Shown one piece after another: positions 1 to 11,200 of a stretch of 64,000 nucleotides of DNA; position 1 is the first letter of the stretch, and every line of letters starts with the position of its first letter. Origin of the DNA: JAPLST01 sp964397565 (GTDB taxonomy: Bacteria; Auribacterota; UBA3054; JAPLST01). The stretch is from assembly GCA_964397565.1 (NCBI GenBank), contig CAYNJC010000014.1, positions 38,180 through 102,179 on the forward strand. The letters are read 5' to 3'. Position numbers and translations under genes: made by a program. The notes below the pieces were generated by a model. The model was not told the DNA's origin. It saw only the letters and a list, made by a program, of their open reading frames with translations, and did not search any database.

Positions 1-203
1 GCATGCACATCCGCAACATCTTCGCGGAGAGCGAATTGTCGGCGGCAGCAACTCTTAAGGAATTCTTAACAGTTCGACAGGAGGGAAGCCGGCAGGTGTC
101 GCGCTCGGTGGAACATTACAACCGCAACGTGATCATTGCCGTGGGCTACCGGGTGAAGTCGCACCGGGGCACGCAATTCCGCCAATGGGCCACGCAACGG
201 TTG
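1..203 (+). pseudogene. RhuM-family virulence protein, internal fragment
   Basis: The frame starting upstream of the window reads through a stretch typical of RhuM (virulence RhuM / DUF3161-like) proteins. It includes the family core with IIAVGYRVKS and GTQFRQWATQRL at about residues 44-67 of the visible frame. Homology stops abruptly after that motif at about base 203; the frame then runs through unrelated sequence to a stop at 278, so the C-terminal part is missing. The 5' end is cut by the window. The function of RhuM is poorly known; it is common in mobile and pathogenicity islands. I read this as a decayed remnant rather than a working gene. Confidence 0.6.
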
Positions 204-249
204 GCTTGTGACAGCGTTTTGGGTACAATATTACCCAACGGACAAGATC

Positions 250-534
250 ATGAAAGTAACCTACGACCCGCAGCATAACATCGCCTATCTTCGGTTGCAC
301 GAGAAGACGGCGCAGGTGGATACCATCCGGGTCAGTGATGAATTGAATGTGGACATCGCGCCAGACGGAACCGTGTATGGCATCGAATTGCTGAACGCCA
401 ATGCGCAACTGACGGCGGAAGATGATGGCAATTTGGTGGTGATCAACGAGGCGCTCGGCCAGAGACAGGAATTACCCCTGGCTGTGCATGAGGCACAAGC
501 CGAATACAAAATTTCAAAGAAGCCTCGAAAGTGA
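250..534 (+). CDS. DUF2283 domain protein
   Basis: This is a 94-residue protein beginning MKVTYDPQHNIAYLRL, the usual DUF2283 opening, followed by the typical D-E-L-N-V-D and G-x-V-x-G-I-E-L-L-N-A segments. I chose the ATG at 250 because the family begins with this beta strand; an upstream in-frame ATG at 208 would add 14 residues that do not fit. The domain covers residues 1-65; the tail is lysine-rich (ends KISKKPRK). The molecular function of DUF2283 is unknown. Members are small and often sit beside toxin-antitoxin or restriction-type genes, which agrees with the RhuM fragment on the left and the helicase on the right, 52 bases downstream. Confidence 0.75.
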   Translation: MKVTYDPQHNIAYLRLHEKTAQVDTIRVSDELNVDIAPDGTVYGIELLNANAQLTAEDDGNLVVINEALGQRQELPLAVHEAQAEYKISKKPRK

Positions 535-586
535 ACCGGTGTCCGCCACAGAATAGGGCACGATAGCACCACCGCGGTGAACGAGA

Positions 587-3500
587 ATGCCGACCCACGA
601 CATCATAGATAATCGCACCGAGAAGCTGGTTGACCATCTCAACCAGATGCTCGGCACGAGCGCGCGTGCCCGCTTCGCAGTCGGGTACTTGTTCCTCTCC
701 GGTCTGACCAGTGTGGCATCGCGGCTGTTGAAGATGAAGGAATTGCGGCTGTTGATCGGCAATACGACCAACAAGGAAACCGTCGAAATGCTGGCCGAGG
801 CCTACAAGCGGCTGGACCTGGCCGCCGAGGAAATCGAGAAGCAGGCGTACCCGAAGCGGACTGAGGCTGGCAAGATGGCCGAAGACACGGCCGGGAATCT
901 CCGCAATGCCGTTGAGTGGATGGATCAGACGGACGAGGCGCAGGACTTGATTGCCGGGCTGATCCGCATGATTGAGGAAAAGCGCCTGCACGTGCGCGTC
1001 TACACCAAAGGCCGGCTGCATGCCAAGGCGTATATCTGCGATTACGGTGAAGTGTTTGACGCCAGCGGCAAAACGATTGACCGGCACGAAGAGGGGATCG
1101 CCGTGGTCGGCTCGTCGAACCTCACCTTGGCCGGACTGACGCACAATACCGAACTGAACGTGGTCGTTCAGGGCAATCAGAATCACGACGAACTTGTGCG
1201 CTGGTTTGATGATCTCTGGAAAGAGGCGCAGGAGTTTGACGAGACGCTGATGACCGAACTCAAGGAATCTTGGGCGGCGGCACAAGTGCGGCCGTATGAC
1301 ATATACATGAAGACGCTCTACGCTCTCGTGCGCGACCGACTGGAGAGCGAAGATGACCAGGAATTGCTGTGGGACGACGACATTTTCGGCAAGCTGGCGA
1401 GTTTCCAGAAAGTGGCCGTCCGGCAAGCCATCCAGATGGCGCGGGACTTCGGCGGCGCGTTTGTGGCGGATGTGGTGGGCTTGGGCAAAAGCTACATTGG
1501 CGCGGCGATTGTGAAGCACTTCGAGCGTACCGACCATGCCCGGCCGCTGATCATCTGCCCGGCTGCGCTGGTAGAAATGTGGGAGCGCTACAACGAGGTC
1601 TACCAACTCAATGCGCGCGTGCTCTCGATGGGCTTCCTGCGCGAAGATGACACTGCCGGCGTTGCCAAACTCCTTAACGAAGTCAAATTCAAGGATCGCG
1701 ATTTCGTGCTGGTGGACGAAAGCCACAACTTGCGCCATCCCGACACGCAGCGCTACAAAGTGGTGCAGACATTCCTTTCGACCGGGCGGCGTTGCTGTTT
1801 TCTCACGGCGACACCTCGCAACAAGAGTGCCTGGGATGTGTATCACCAGATCAAGTTGTTTCATCAGGACGACCGGACCGACCTGCCGATTGATCCGCCA
1901 CACCTGAAAGAGTACTTCAAGCTGATTGACAAGGGGAAGCGGAAACTGCCTGAATTACTGGCGAATATTCTTGTCCGGCGAACGCGCCAGCACATTCTGC
2001 GCTGGTACGGCTATGACGCCGAAACGCATGAACCGGTTGATCCCAACAATTTTGCGGACTACCTGCACGGCACACGCAAGGCATATGTGCTGGTCGGCGG
2101 CAAACACCAATTCTTCCCCAAGCGCGATCTGGAAACCATTGAATACAGCATCGAAGATACCTACCAAGGTCTGTATCAAGAGTTACGCGGTTATCTGGGC
2201 AAAGCCCGCAAAGGCAAACCGGCAAAGGTTGTCCCGGATGGCGAACTCACCTATGCACGGTACGGCATCTGGCACTATGTCAAACCCGAAAAGCAGAAAC
2301 AGGAACCGTACACCAGCCTTCAACGCGTCGGGGCCAGCTTGCGCGGTTTGATGCGCATCTTGCTGTTCAAACGGTTTGAATCGAGTGTGTACGCCTTCCG
2401 CGAGACGGTACAACGGCTGCTGAAGACGCATCAGGCTTTTATCGCCGCGCTGGACGCTGGTTTCGTACCGGCCGGTGAGGACGCGCAGTACATCCTATAC
2501 GAAAGCGACATCATTGAGGAAGCCGATCTTGTCGACGCACTCCGCAACGTATCGCAACGCTATCATGTGGCGGATTTTGATGTCAAGACGCTGCGCCAGC
2601 ACATTGAGCACGACATTGAATTGCTGAAGAAGATTCTGAAATTGGTCTTGCCCATTACGCCGGACAAGGACGCCAAGTTGCAGACCCTGAAAAAGCGGCT
2701 GGCCGACAAACCATTGAAAGGCGCGAAACGACTCATCTTCACCCAGTACGCGGACACGGCGAAATATCTGTTTGCCAACCTAAACCCCGATGGCAAGCAC
2801 GCGGACATTGACGTCATTTTCAGCGGTGACAAGAGCAAAGAAAGAATTGTCGGTCGCTTTGCGCCGAAAGCCAACCCCGAATATCGTTTTGCCAAGGACG
2901 AGACGGAACTCATGATGGTGATTGCGACCGATGTACTCGCCGAAGGGTTGAACTTGCAGGATTGCGACAACATCATCAACTACGACCTGCACTGGAACCC
3001 TGTCCGCTTAATTCAGCGGTTTGGGCGCATTGACCGTATCGGCTCTGAGCACGAACGGATTTGCGGCTTCAACTTTCTGCCGGAGACCGGCATCGAAGCC
3101 AATCTGAAACTGCATGAGAAGCTCGAGCGCCGGATTCAGGAAATTCACGACACCATCGGTGAAGATTCCGAGATTCTTGACCGAACCGAGAAGTTGAACC
3201 CGGACGCCATGTACGCCATGTACGAGACACGCGGCGGCGCCTCGGCGCAGATGGACTTGTGGGGCGGCGCTGACGAGGAGTTCCTCGATCTGAACGAAGC
3301 CGAGGAAATCTTGCGCCAGTTGCGCAAGGACAACCCGGGCGAATATGAGCGGATTGCCAGTATGCGTGACGGCATCAGAACGGCACGGCCATCACTGCAA
3401 CGCGGCCTGTACGTCTTCTGCCAAGCGGGACGTTATCAGCAATTGTTTCTGGTCGATGACAAGAACGAGATCGCGTCGCGCGATATTCCGCGGGTCGTCG

Positions 3501-3934
3501 GCGCGGTCAAATGTGCGCCCGATGCCAAAGCTGCGCCATTGCCGGCGGGTTACAATAAAACCGTCATGACGGTGCAACGGACGTTTGCGGAAGAAGTCCG
3601 CCATCGCCAGGCGGAGCGGAACTACACGGCGAGTCTGACCCACGGTCAACTGTATGTCCTGAGGGAAATGCGCATCCTGTTTGAAGCCACGCAGGAAGAG
3701 GACATCAAGCAAAACATCAATGTTCTGGAGAAGGTCTTCCGTGGCGCGCTGACCGGCGCGGTGAAACGGGAACTGAACCAACTGCGGCGCAGCAGCGTCA
3801 CTGGCGAAAGCCTCTTGAAGAACTTGATCCGAATCTATGACCAGCACAATCTGAAAGACGTCGCAGCCCGGCGAAATCTTGAGATGGAAGAACGAGCCGT
3901 TCCCCGGATTATCTGCAGCGAAGCGTTTGTGTGA
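587..3934 (+). CDS. PLD-nuclease / SNF2-family helicase fusion
   Basis: This is an 1115-residue, probably cytoplasmic, nucleic-acid enzyme. Residues 1-210 form a phospholipase-D-like nuclease domain with a single HxKxxxxD motif (H145, K147, D152) followed by GSSNLT (176-180 region); such domains usually pair to make one active site. Residues about 270-900 are a superfamily 2 SNF2/RapA-type helicase: GLGKS Walker A with K301, DESH box at 377-380, SATP-like TATP motif III, and a C-terminal half with LAEGLNLQ and QRFGRIDRIG (motifs V-VI, from about residue 785 to 820). The last 200 residues are helical and not recognised. The domain pair recalls DrmC/DrmD of DISARM and stand-alone PLD-helicases in defence islands, but no methyltransferase or DrmA/B is present, so a defence role is inferred. 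Its stop overlaps the mnmA start. Confidence 0.85.
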   Translation: MPTHDIIDNRTEKLVDHLNQMLGTSARARFAVGYLFLSGLTSVASRLLKMKELRLLIGNTTNKETVEMLAEAYKRLDLAAEEIEKQAYPKRTEAGKMAEDTAGNLRNAVEWMDQTDEAQDLIAGLIRMIEEKRLHVRVYTKGRLHAKAYICDYGEVFDASGKTIDRHEEGIAVVGSSNLTLAGLTHNTELNVVVQGNQNHDELVRWFDDLWKEAQEFDETLMTELKESWAAAQVRPYDIYMKTLYALVRDRLESEDDQELLWDDDIFGKLASFQKVAVRQAIQMARDFGGAFVADVVGLGKSYIGAAIVKHFERTDHARPLIICPAALVEMWERYNEVYQLNARVLSMGFLREDDTAGVAKLLNEVKFKDRDFVLVDESHNLRHPDTQRYKVVQTFLSTGRRCCFLTATPRNKSAWDVYHQIKLFHQDDRTDLPIDPPHLKEYFKLIDKGKRKLPELLANILVRRTRQHILRWYGYDAETHEPVDPNNFADYLHGTRKAYVLVGGKHQFFPKRDLETIEYSIEDTYQGLYQELRGYLGKARKGKPAKVVPDGELTYARYGIWHYVKPEKQKQEPYTSLQRVGASLRGLMRILLFKRFESSVYAFRETVQRLLKTHQAFIAALDAGFVPAGEDAQYILYESDIIEEADLVDALRNVSQRYHVADFDVKTLRQHIEHDIELLKKILKLVLPITPDKDAKLQTLKKRLADKPLKGAKRLIFTQYADTAKYLFANLNPDGKHADIDVIFSGDKSKERIVGRFAPKANPEYRFAKDETELMMVIATDVLAEGLNLQDCDNIINYDLHWNPVRLIQRFGRIDRIGSEHERICGFNFLPETGIEANLKLHEKLERRIQEIHDTIGEDSEILDRTEKLNPDAMYAMYETRGGASAQMDLWGGADEEFLDLNEAEEILRQLRKDNPGEYERIASMRDGIRTARPSLQRGLYVFCQAGRYQQLFLVDDKNEIASRDIPRVVGAVKCAPDAKAAPLPAGYNKTVMTVQRTFAEEVRHRQAERNYTASLTHGQLYVLREMRILFEATQEEDIKQNINVLEKVFRGALTGAVKRELNQLRRSSVTGESLLKNLIRIYDQHNLKDVAARRNLEMEERAVPRIICSEAFV

Positions 3935-5040
3935 GTTCGATATTGAGTGCGCAGACGAACAAAACCGTGCTGGTTGGCATGAGCGGCGGGGTCGACTCGA
4001 CCGTGACCGCGTGCTTGCTGCGCGCGCAGGGCTATCAGGTCATGGGCGTGACGATGCAAGTGTGGGACGGCTCCGTGCCGCTGCCCGACACCGGCCGCTC
4101 GGGCTGCTTCGGCCCGGGCGAGGTGCGCGAGCTCGAGGCAATCCGCGCGCTGGCCCGACAACTTGGCTTTGAACATGTCACGCTCAATCTCGCCCAGCAA
4201 TATGCGCGCAGTGTGCTGGATTACTTCCGCGCCGAGTATTTGCGCGGCAAGACGCCGAACCCGTGCGTCGTCTGCAATCACACCATGAAATTCGGCGCGC
4301 TGCTCGACGCGGCGCGCGCCCAGGGCATTACCTTTGATTATTTCGCCACCGGGCATTACGCGCGCATCGGTTTTGATGCTGCGCGCGGCCGGTATCTGCT
4401 GCGGCGCGGCATTGACCCGACCAAAGACCAATCCTATTTTCTGTCGCAATTGACGCAAGAGCAATTGCGCTTGGTGCTGTGCCCGCTGGGCGAGATGACC
4501 AAAGCAGCGGTGAAGGCCAAGGCAATCGAGTTTGGCCTGCCGCAGTTGGCCGCGCGCCCGGAAAGCCAGGATTTTATTGAGAGTGACAATTACGCCGCGC
4601 TGTTTGCCGGTCGCGCAATCGAGCCCGGACCGATATTTGACACGCACGGCGTTGAGCTTGGCCGCCATCGCGGCATTGTCTATTACACGATTGGCCAGCG
4701 CAAAGGGCTTGGCATTGGCGGCGGGACCGGCGAACCGTATTATGTGGTGGCCATTGATGCCTGCCGCAATGCCGTGATTGTCGGGCGGCACGACGAGGTG
4801 ATGACCTGCGCCTTGGAAGCCGGCGCGCTGAACTGGATTGCGCTGGCGGCGCCGACTGCGCCGTTTCGCGCGACGGTGCGCATCCGCCAGCAGCACACGC
4901 CCGCGCCGGCATTGGTCACGCCGCTTGATGCGACGCGCGCGCAGATTGTATTCGATGAACCGCAATTGGCGATCACGCCCGGGCAGGCGGTCGTGCTGTA
5001 TGACGACGCGGTCGTGCTGGCGGGCGGATTCATCGTGTAA
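3931..5040 (+). CDS. mnmA: tRNA-specific 2-thiouridylase, Cys-variant
   Basis: A 369-residue MnmA/TrmU that adenylates and thiolates C2 of U34 in tRNA(Lys/Glu/Gln). The PP-loop SGGVDST lies at residues 18-24, the family block TPNPCVVCN at 108-116, ATGHYAR at 139-145, and KDQSYFL at 165-171. The GTG start at 3931 overlaps the helicase TGA (GTGA), so translation may be coupled. The oddity is the second catalytic cysteine: where classical MnmA has a C in the DSTGICFI-type motif, this protein reads ESQDFIESDNY (211-221) with no cysteine. It has C59 in SGCFGPGE plus C112 and C115 instead. That looks like a three-cysteine subfamily, perhaps carrying an iron-sulfur cluster; this last step is inference. 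MnmG, the partner for C5 modification, is at 58.9 kb. Confidence 0.92.
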   Translation: MSSILSAQTNKTVLVGMSGGVDSTVTACLLRAQGYQVMGVTMQVWDGSVPLPDTGRSGCFGPGEVRELEAIRALARQLGFEHVTLNLAQQYARSVLDYFRAEYLRGKTPNPCVVCNHTMKFGALLDAARAQGITFDYFATGHYARIGFDAARGRYLLRRGIDPTKDQSYFLSQLTQEQLRLVLCPLGEMTKAAVKAKAIEFGLPQLAARPESQDFIESDNYAALFAGRAIEPGPIFDTHGVELGRHRGIVYYTIGQRKGLGIGGGTGEPYYVVAIDACRNAVIVGRHDEVMTCALEAGALNWIALAAPTAPFRATVRIRQQHTPAPALVTPLDATRAQIVFDEPQLAITPGQAVVLYDDAVVLAGGFIV

Positions 5041-5095
5041 TCAACTCTTGCGCAACGCGACAATTGTCACATTTGTTTGCGGCCAACAGACACGG

Positions 5096-5124
5096 TGTAC
5101 ACTCACACTAGTTTGTGATATACT
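5096..5124 (+). promoter_or_regulatory. Putative sigma-70 type promoter of the 2108-residue protein gene
   Basis: TGTACA and TATACT are separated by 17 bases; a TG lies one base before the -10 box (extended -10). The start codon is 80 bases downstream, leaving room for the leader hairpin at 5146-5175. The -35 box is a weak match. Confidence 0.45.
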
Positions 5125-5145
5125 AATAATAGAACATTAATGATG

Positions 5146-5175
5146 GCGCGGCAGGCCTAATAAGGCTGGCCGCGC
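5146..5175 (+). promoter_or_regulatory. Strong stem-loop in the 5' leader
   Basis: The 30 bases fold into a stem of 12 pairs with one mismatch and an AATA loop (arms GCGCGGCAGGCCT and AGGCTGGCCGCGC). It lies between the putative promoter and the start codon at 5204. No T-run follows, so it is not a classical terminator; it could stabilise the mRNA or control translation. Confidence 0.5.
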
Positions 5176-5203
5176 AGTAATTCACTACTGGACGACACAC
5201 AAA

Positions 5204-8200
5204 ATGAAGTTGCCGATCAATTCAATCCGCGGGCTATGCGCCTTAACGACCTTGTTTACCGTTTGCATTGGACAATGCGCGCCGTCGCTGTGGGGACATG
5301 GCTATCCATATATTGTCACGCTTGAAGACAACGCCACGCTGTATTCGCAGCGGTATGCCGTGGTGGCCTATGACGCGCCGCCGCGGGCCAAAACCGGCGG
5401 CGAGTTCACCTCGCGCTTCATTTGGCAGGACCTGTCGTTTGCCAATGTCCTTGCGGGTGGTTTGGCGATCGGGAATTTCTGGCCGAATGCGCCGGCCAGC
5501 GGTGCGGGCACGGAGTATCTCGCGCTGGCGCGCCGCGCCGGCGCAAGCATTTCGGTTGAAGTGTATCGCGCGCCGGGCGTGTTCAGCACGCGGCCGTGGG
5601 ATCTGCAATCCAGCGCGCTGTTGGTGGACAGCGCGGCGGAGAACGGCTCGAATGACCTTGTCTGCGTGACCGCCGGCGATGTCGTCGCCGCGTATGCCGG
5701 CGCCGAGTTGCTGCTCGTGCAAAGCACCAGCGACAACTACACGAACGATCCGCGCGCACGTCTGCTGATCTATTCCGCGCCGACGGCGACCAACCAAAAC
5801 AATTGGATCTTGCGGTACAGCATCAGTTCGAGCGCGCTGTTTCCGCCGGGCGAGCGCGTGCTTGGCATAGCCGCCGGCGATTTCACCTATGCCGGGCGTG
5901 ACTGGCTGGCGCTGCTGTATCAAAGTGGGCCGAACAAGATCGTGCGCTATTTTGATGTGGCGAGTGCGCCAACGGTCACGGCGCGCGGCACGGACACACG
6001 CGATTTCAGCGCAGTCGCGCCGTTTGGGCTGGCCGCCGCGGATTATGTCAAGGAATATCAGAAGGTCGGCAAAGACTATCTGACGACGCTCGAACCGCAG
6101 ACCAGCGTCTACCAGCCGCGTGTCTACAGCAATTTATTTGTCGGCACGCCGACGTCACTGCCGATGATTGCCGGCCGTTTGAACGCCGGCCTGGCGGTGT
6201 ACACCAACGCGCCGCGCGCGACCGCCGCCGGCCGCATCTTTGGCTACTTGTTGTATCGCTATGATTATGCGTCGCAGCCGCGCGAGCCGAATCAGCCGGC
6301 GGGCACGAAGGATGCCGGGATCTCGTACATCGAGCGCTGGCCGCTGTACAGCAAGAAGCAGACGCACAGCTCGTTCAGCACGCACTACGGCTGGCCGTTG
6401 CCGGGTGAAGCGATTTGGAACAAGGTCGTGCTGGAGAACACCGGCACCGCGCCGACGACGCCCAGCACCTTGCGTCTGTCGGCCTGGTTCAACACGCCGT
6501 ATCGCAACGCCGACACGCATCCGCTGGCGATGACGCGGCCCGACACGCAACTGGTCATCAACGTCTCGCTGCCGACGTTTCTTACCGGGGTTTCAACGCA
6601 ATATGCCACGCAGATCGCACTGACCTATTACACCAACTGGCCGTACCAATTCGACAATTTCTCGCCGGTTCGGCGGCTGATCATCACGCAAGAATTATGG
6701 AATGTTGTGCGCTTGGACAATATCGGCGGCGCTGCTGATGACGCCTGCGAGCGCAACAATCGCGAGGAGATGGCGGTGCACGCCTGGACCCTGCATCCGG
6801 TGTTTTATCCCAAAACGGCGTTGAATAACAATGCCAATCCGAACGTCACCGGCGATCCGCATTCGTATTTCTACCTGGCGCGCAAACTGTGCAATGCGAT
6901 CCAGACGTTTTGGGAACGGTCTGGCACGACCAGCAATCAGGACATTGCCATTCGCGTGAATATGATGGGCTACGAGCTCGACGATGTGGACAATGTGCAT
7001 CGCAGTTGGGTGTTCAACGGCACGAATGTGTGGGATTACTGGGAAGGGTGTCGCGGCTTGGATTTCAACAGCAGCACTTCGCCCTACGGCTATCCGTACG
7101 GCGTCTGGTTCGGGCACGGGCAATGGCAGCGCATGTGGCTGGACGCGGAAGGTTGCGAGGGCCACGAGACGACCCATTTGTTCCACCAGATGGGCGACTT
7201 GTACCAGTACCAGGTGTATCCGAGCTGGGGCGCGGGCGCGCTGCTGGGCGACGGGCGTCCCCTGCAAATCCGCACCTGGGCGGCGAATCCGGATGTGTTC
7301 TCATCGGACGCGCGCCAGAGATTCTGCAAAGGCACCTGCGACATTCATGTGCCCTCGGTTGGCATGCGCAATCTCGGCACCGACAATTGGACGAGCATGT
7401 CGCCGGAGACGAACATGACGCGCGTGCTGACGCGCAGCGGCGTGCCGCTGCCGGGCGCGGTCGTCAAGGCCTGGGCCTACACGGGCAACACGACGGCCTT
7501 CCTGAGCGCGGGCACAACGATTGCAGACGGCACGGTGGATATTCAATATCCGCGGCGGCCGTTCAGCCGCACGCGCGACAACATTCAGGGCTACTGGCAT
7601 TATAATGATGTCTCGGCCGGCAAGACCTTGTATGTGACGATTGATCTGCCGGGCTACAGCGATGGCTGGGCTTGGCGCCAGAACGACCGCGAGTACATGC
7701 AATCGTCCACGGTCGGGACGGCCAGCCGCGCGGCGCTGAATCCGGCGCTGGATGTCTGGGATGTGCCGACGCTGTACGAGCCCGGCGCGCCGGCGTTTGC
7801 GCGCGCGGCCGCAGTCGTGGTCGAGGGCGCGCAGGTGCGCATCACCGCGGGCGCGCAGGCCGGCAATGTCTATCGCGTCTACCGGCGCATCTTCCCGACC
7901 TATGTCTTTGAGTTGGCGACTGTGCTGACCGCCGGCGCGAGCACGGTGACGCTGACGCCCTCGCTCGGCGGTGCGACCCGCGCGATCCTGTATCTCACCG
8001 AGCAGGGCGCCGGCCTTGAGAGCAATCCGAAGATCTTCCAGATCGCTACGATCGGCAATGCTGTCGGCCTGACTGCGCGCGATGCCGAAACCATGTTCCT
8101 GGCCTTGAATGCCGGCACGGCCGACCCGATCATCTCAATCTGCCGCGGCAGCGAGCCGTTCGCCGAAGTCGCCACGCATTTCTTCTTTGGCCATCGCGCC

Positions 8201-11200
8201 ATCAAGCCTTATTATCCGAGCGACCAATCGCGCTTGCTGATGACGTTGTCCTCCTACACCGAGTACAGTATCCCACCGGTGTATGTGGCATGGTGCGAGA
8301 AAAACTCCGAATTCAGTTACCGGACCTACGATATTGATGGTAATGTCGCCGGCGGCTATGGCACGCTGGACACGGCACCGCAACAACTCCTGACCGACAA
8401 CGGCAACAACTTTCTCGGCAAGCATGTGCAGGTCGGCGATGAAGTCGCCGTCGGCAATGTGCGCACCAGCATTGTCGAAGTACTCAGCGCGACGCAGGTG
8501 CGCTTGGCCAGCACGGTCAAAGCCGGCGGCGGCGGCACGGGCTATCAACTGATGCGCACGGCCGGGCGCGCCGGCACCGGCACGACCAATCGCCAGGTCG
8601 CGACGACCGTGCGCGGCCTTGGGCGGGTCACTGCGCCGAATGGCACACCCCACATTGGTGTCGCCGACATGGGCAACGCGCGCGTGCTGATCTGGGATGA
8701 ATGGACGAAATACATTGCGCACTATGCCACCAATGGCTTTGCGCCAACGGATGTCGACGCCGATCCGCTGGAGCCCGGCGCATTCTTTGTGATCAGTCGC
8801 AGTACCGACAAGAAACTGTGGCGCTTGCTGTTTGACGGCGCGGCCGTGACCGCCGATCGCACCTGGAGCATCGCCAGTCTCGGCAGCGACACACCCGCCA
8901 GCTCGCAGCGCCAATGCGGCCTCGCGGTCGTGCGCGGCGCCAATACCACGCGCCTGATCGCCATCAGCGATTACGCAAACAAACGCGTCTTTCTGTATGA
9001 ACTAACCACCAACAATGTGTTGGCCTTGAAACAGACCATCACCGCGCCGCTGCCGCCCTTCATTGCGGCGACGCTGCAGGGCCCGACCGATGTTGAATTC
9101 CTCGATGACCGCGTGCGCGGCATCGCCCAGCTGTACGCGGCTGACGGCGGCACACGTGTTGTCAAGCTGCTGGCGGACATCGTCACCGAGGTCATGCCGC
9201 CGGCGATTGATGTAACCAATCAGACCGCGTGGGTGCCCTATGAGACAACCAGCATCAGCATCGGCGGTACCAACGGCGGGCAGGTCGTCGGCATGATGAG
9301 CTGGTCGAACGCGTTGACCGGCGTCGACGGTTTTTTCGGCGCAGCCCCCGCGTGGCAGATTGCCGGCATTGACCTCGCGGTGGGCGCAAATCTCATTACC
9401 GTCGCCGGTACCAATGCGGCCGGGACGCGTGCCAGCGACAGCGTTCAGATCACACGCATGGATACCAGCAGCGGCGTGCCGTATGTCGCGCTGCTCAGCA
9501 CCAATGCGACCTGGCCGTATGCCATCAGCACGGCCAGCGTGCACGGGACGAACAACGCGTTTGTCGTCGGCAGCATGACTTGGGAAAACGAGCAAAGCGG
9601 CGATCGCGGCGCGTTGCCGGCCAGTCTCGTGTGGAACATCGCGGATGTTTTCTTGACCATTGGCGACAATACGATTGTCGTGCGCGGCACGAACGCCTAT
9701 GGCCAGCCGGCCAGCGATGCGATTACCCTCACGCGCCTGGTTGAAGTCTCGACCGCAACGACGGTGAACATCACCTGGTCATCGGTCACCACGCCCGAGG
9801 CCAGTCGCGGCGGGGTGAAACTCGGCTCGGATGGCCGTTTTCTCTATTGCCTGCCCGGCAACAACACACGCTCGTTTCTGCGGTATGATCCGCAGAGCAA
9901 TCTCTGGGCGACCATGGCACAGCACCCCGGACTGGCAAGCCAGGACTCGACCGACAACAATACCGGCCTCGAATTCCGCGATGGCTTTTTCTTTGCCACG
10001 TTGCGCCACGCGACCATGACCGATGACTGGGGTAACGCGACCTATGGCATCTTCCGTTATCACGTTGCCGATGATACCTGGGTCGAGCTGCACAGCAACA
10101 TCGTTGCGCAAGGCACGCTCTACGCACCCACCAGCACTAATGTGTTATACACCAACGCCGGCGCGTGGAATAATTGTCTGGTTACCTTGGGCTTCATTGA
10201 CACGGTCTGCACCTCGATCGTCGCCGCCGGCGATCACGGTTTTCTCGGCGACACGCATCGCCCGTTCAGCTGCCAGGACTGCGGCTCACAGGGCAATTGG
10301 ACCAAACGCTTCGACACCCACTGCGCCGCGTTTGACAACTATGTCTACGGTGTCAAACAAGACTGGAACGGCGGAACCGACGCCAGCGAAGGCGATGTCC
10401 TCTGGCGCGTGCAGAAAAACGACATTCGGACGGGGACGGCCATCGCCCTGACAAATCTGCCGTGGAATCCGGGCACGGGCTTGTCCTGCGTTTCGACGCC
10501 GGCGCTGCGCGCGCTGACCAAAAAAGATGAAGTGGTTGTCGTGCGCGGACAGGGGATTAACGCCAACCAAGACGGCTGGGGCGAAGCCACGCCCGACCTG
10601 GCCGTGTTTGTCGTGGGCACCCGCACGTGGCGGATGGCCACGCCCTTGCCGACCGACACCGGCTGGGGCACCGACATCAGTGAAGTCGGCGGCGAGATAT
10701 TTGTCAAAGTGCAAAACGACACGGTGCTATACCGCGGCACGGCGGTTGACAGTGGCGGTGACACCCAACCGCCGGACGTGCGCGCCGATGCGCTCAGCTG
10801 CCCGGCTGCCGGCGCGTTGCTGGGCACCGGCATGCCGACCCAGATTCGCTGGCGCGTCCCGCATATCACCGACAATTACGACGGCACCAACTGCATCATC
10901 ACGCGCCTGAGCGTGCTGCGCAGCAATGATGCGGTAGAAGTGGCGCTGATCGCTGAAGAACTGCCCAGCGCCAATGGTGCGGCGAACTGGACGCCGCCCG
11001 CCGCACTGGCCTCGAACAGCGTCTGGTATGTGATGGCGCTGACGGTGCGCGACCTGTCCGACAATGCGACCAGCGTTGTGTTCGCAGCCCAGGCATTCCG
11101 GGTCGTGCCGGCCGACACCCAACCGCCGATCATCGGCGCGGACGCGTTGCTGTTTCCCACGGCGCACGTGGAACTGTATGCGCAAGTCATGACGAGTGTG

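Noticed and set aside
443..1903. 486-codon minus-strand frame over the helicase N-terminus
   Set aside because: The PLD motif and Walker A are on the plus strand.
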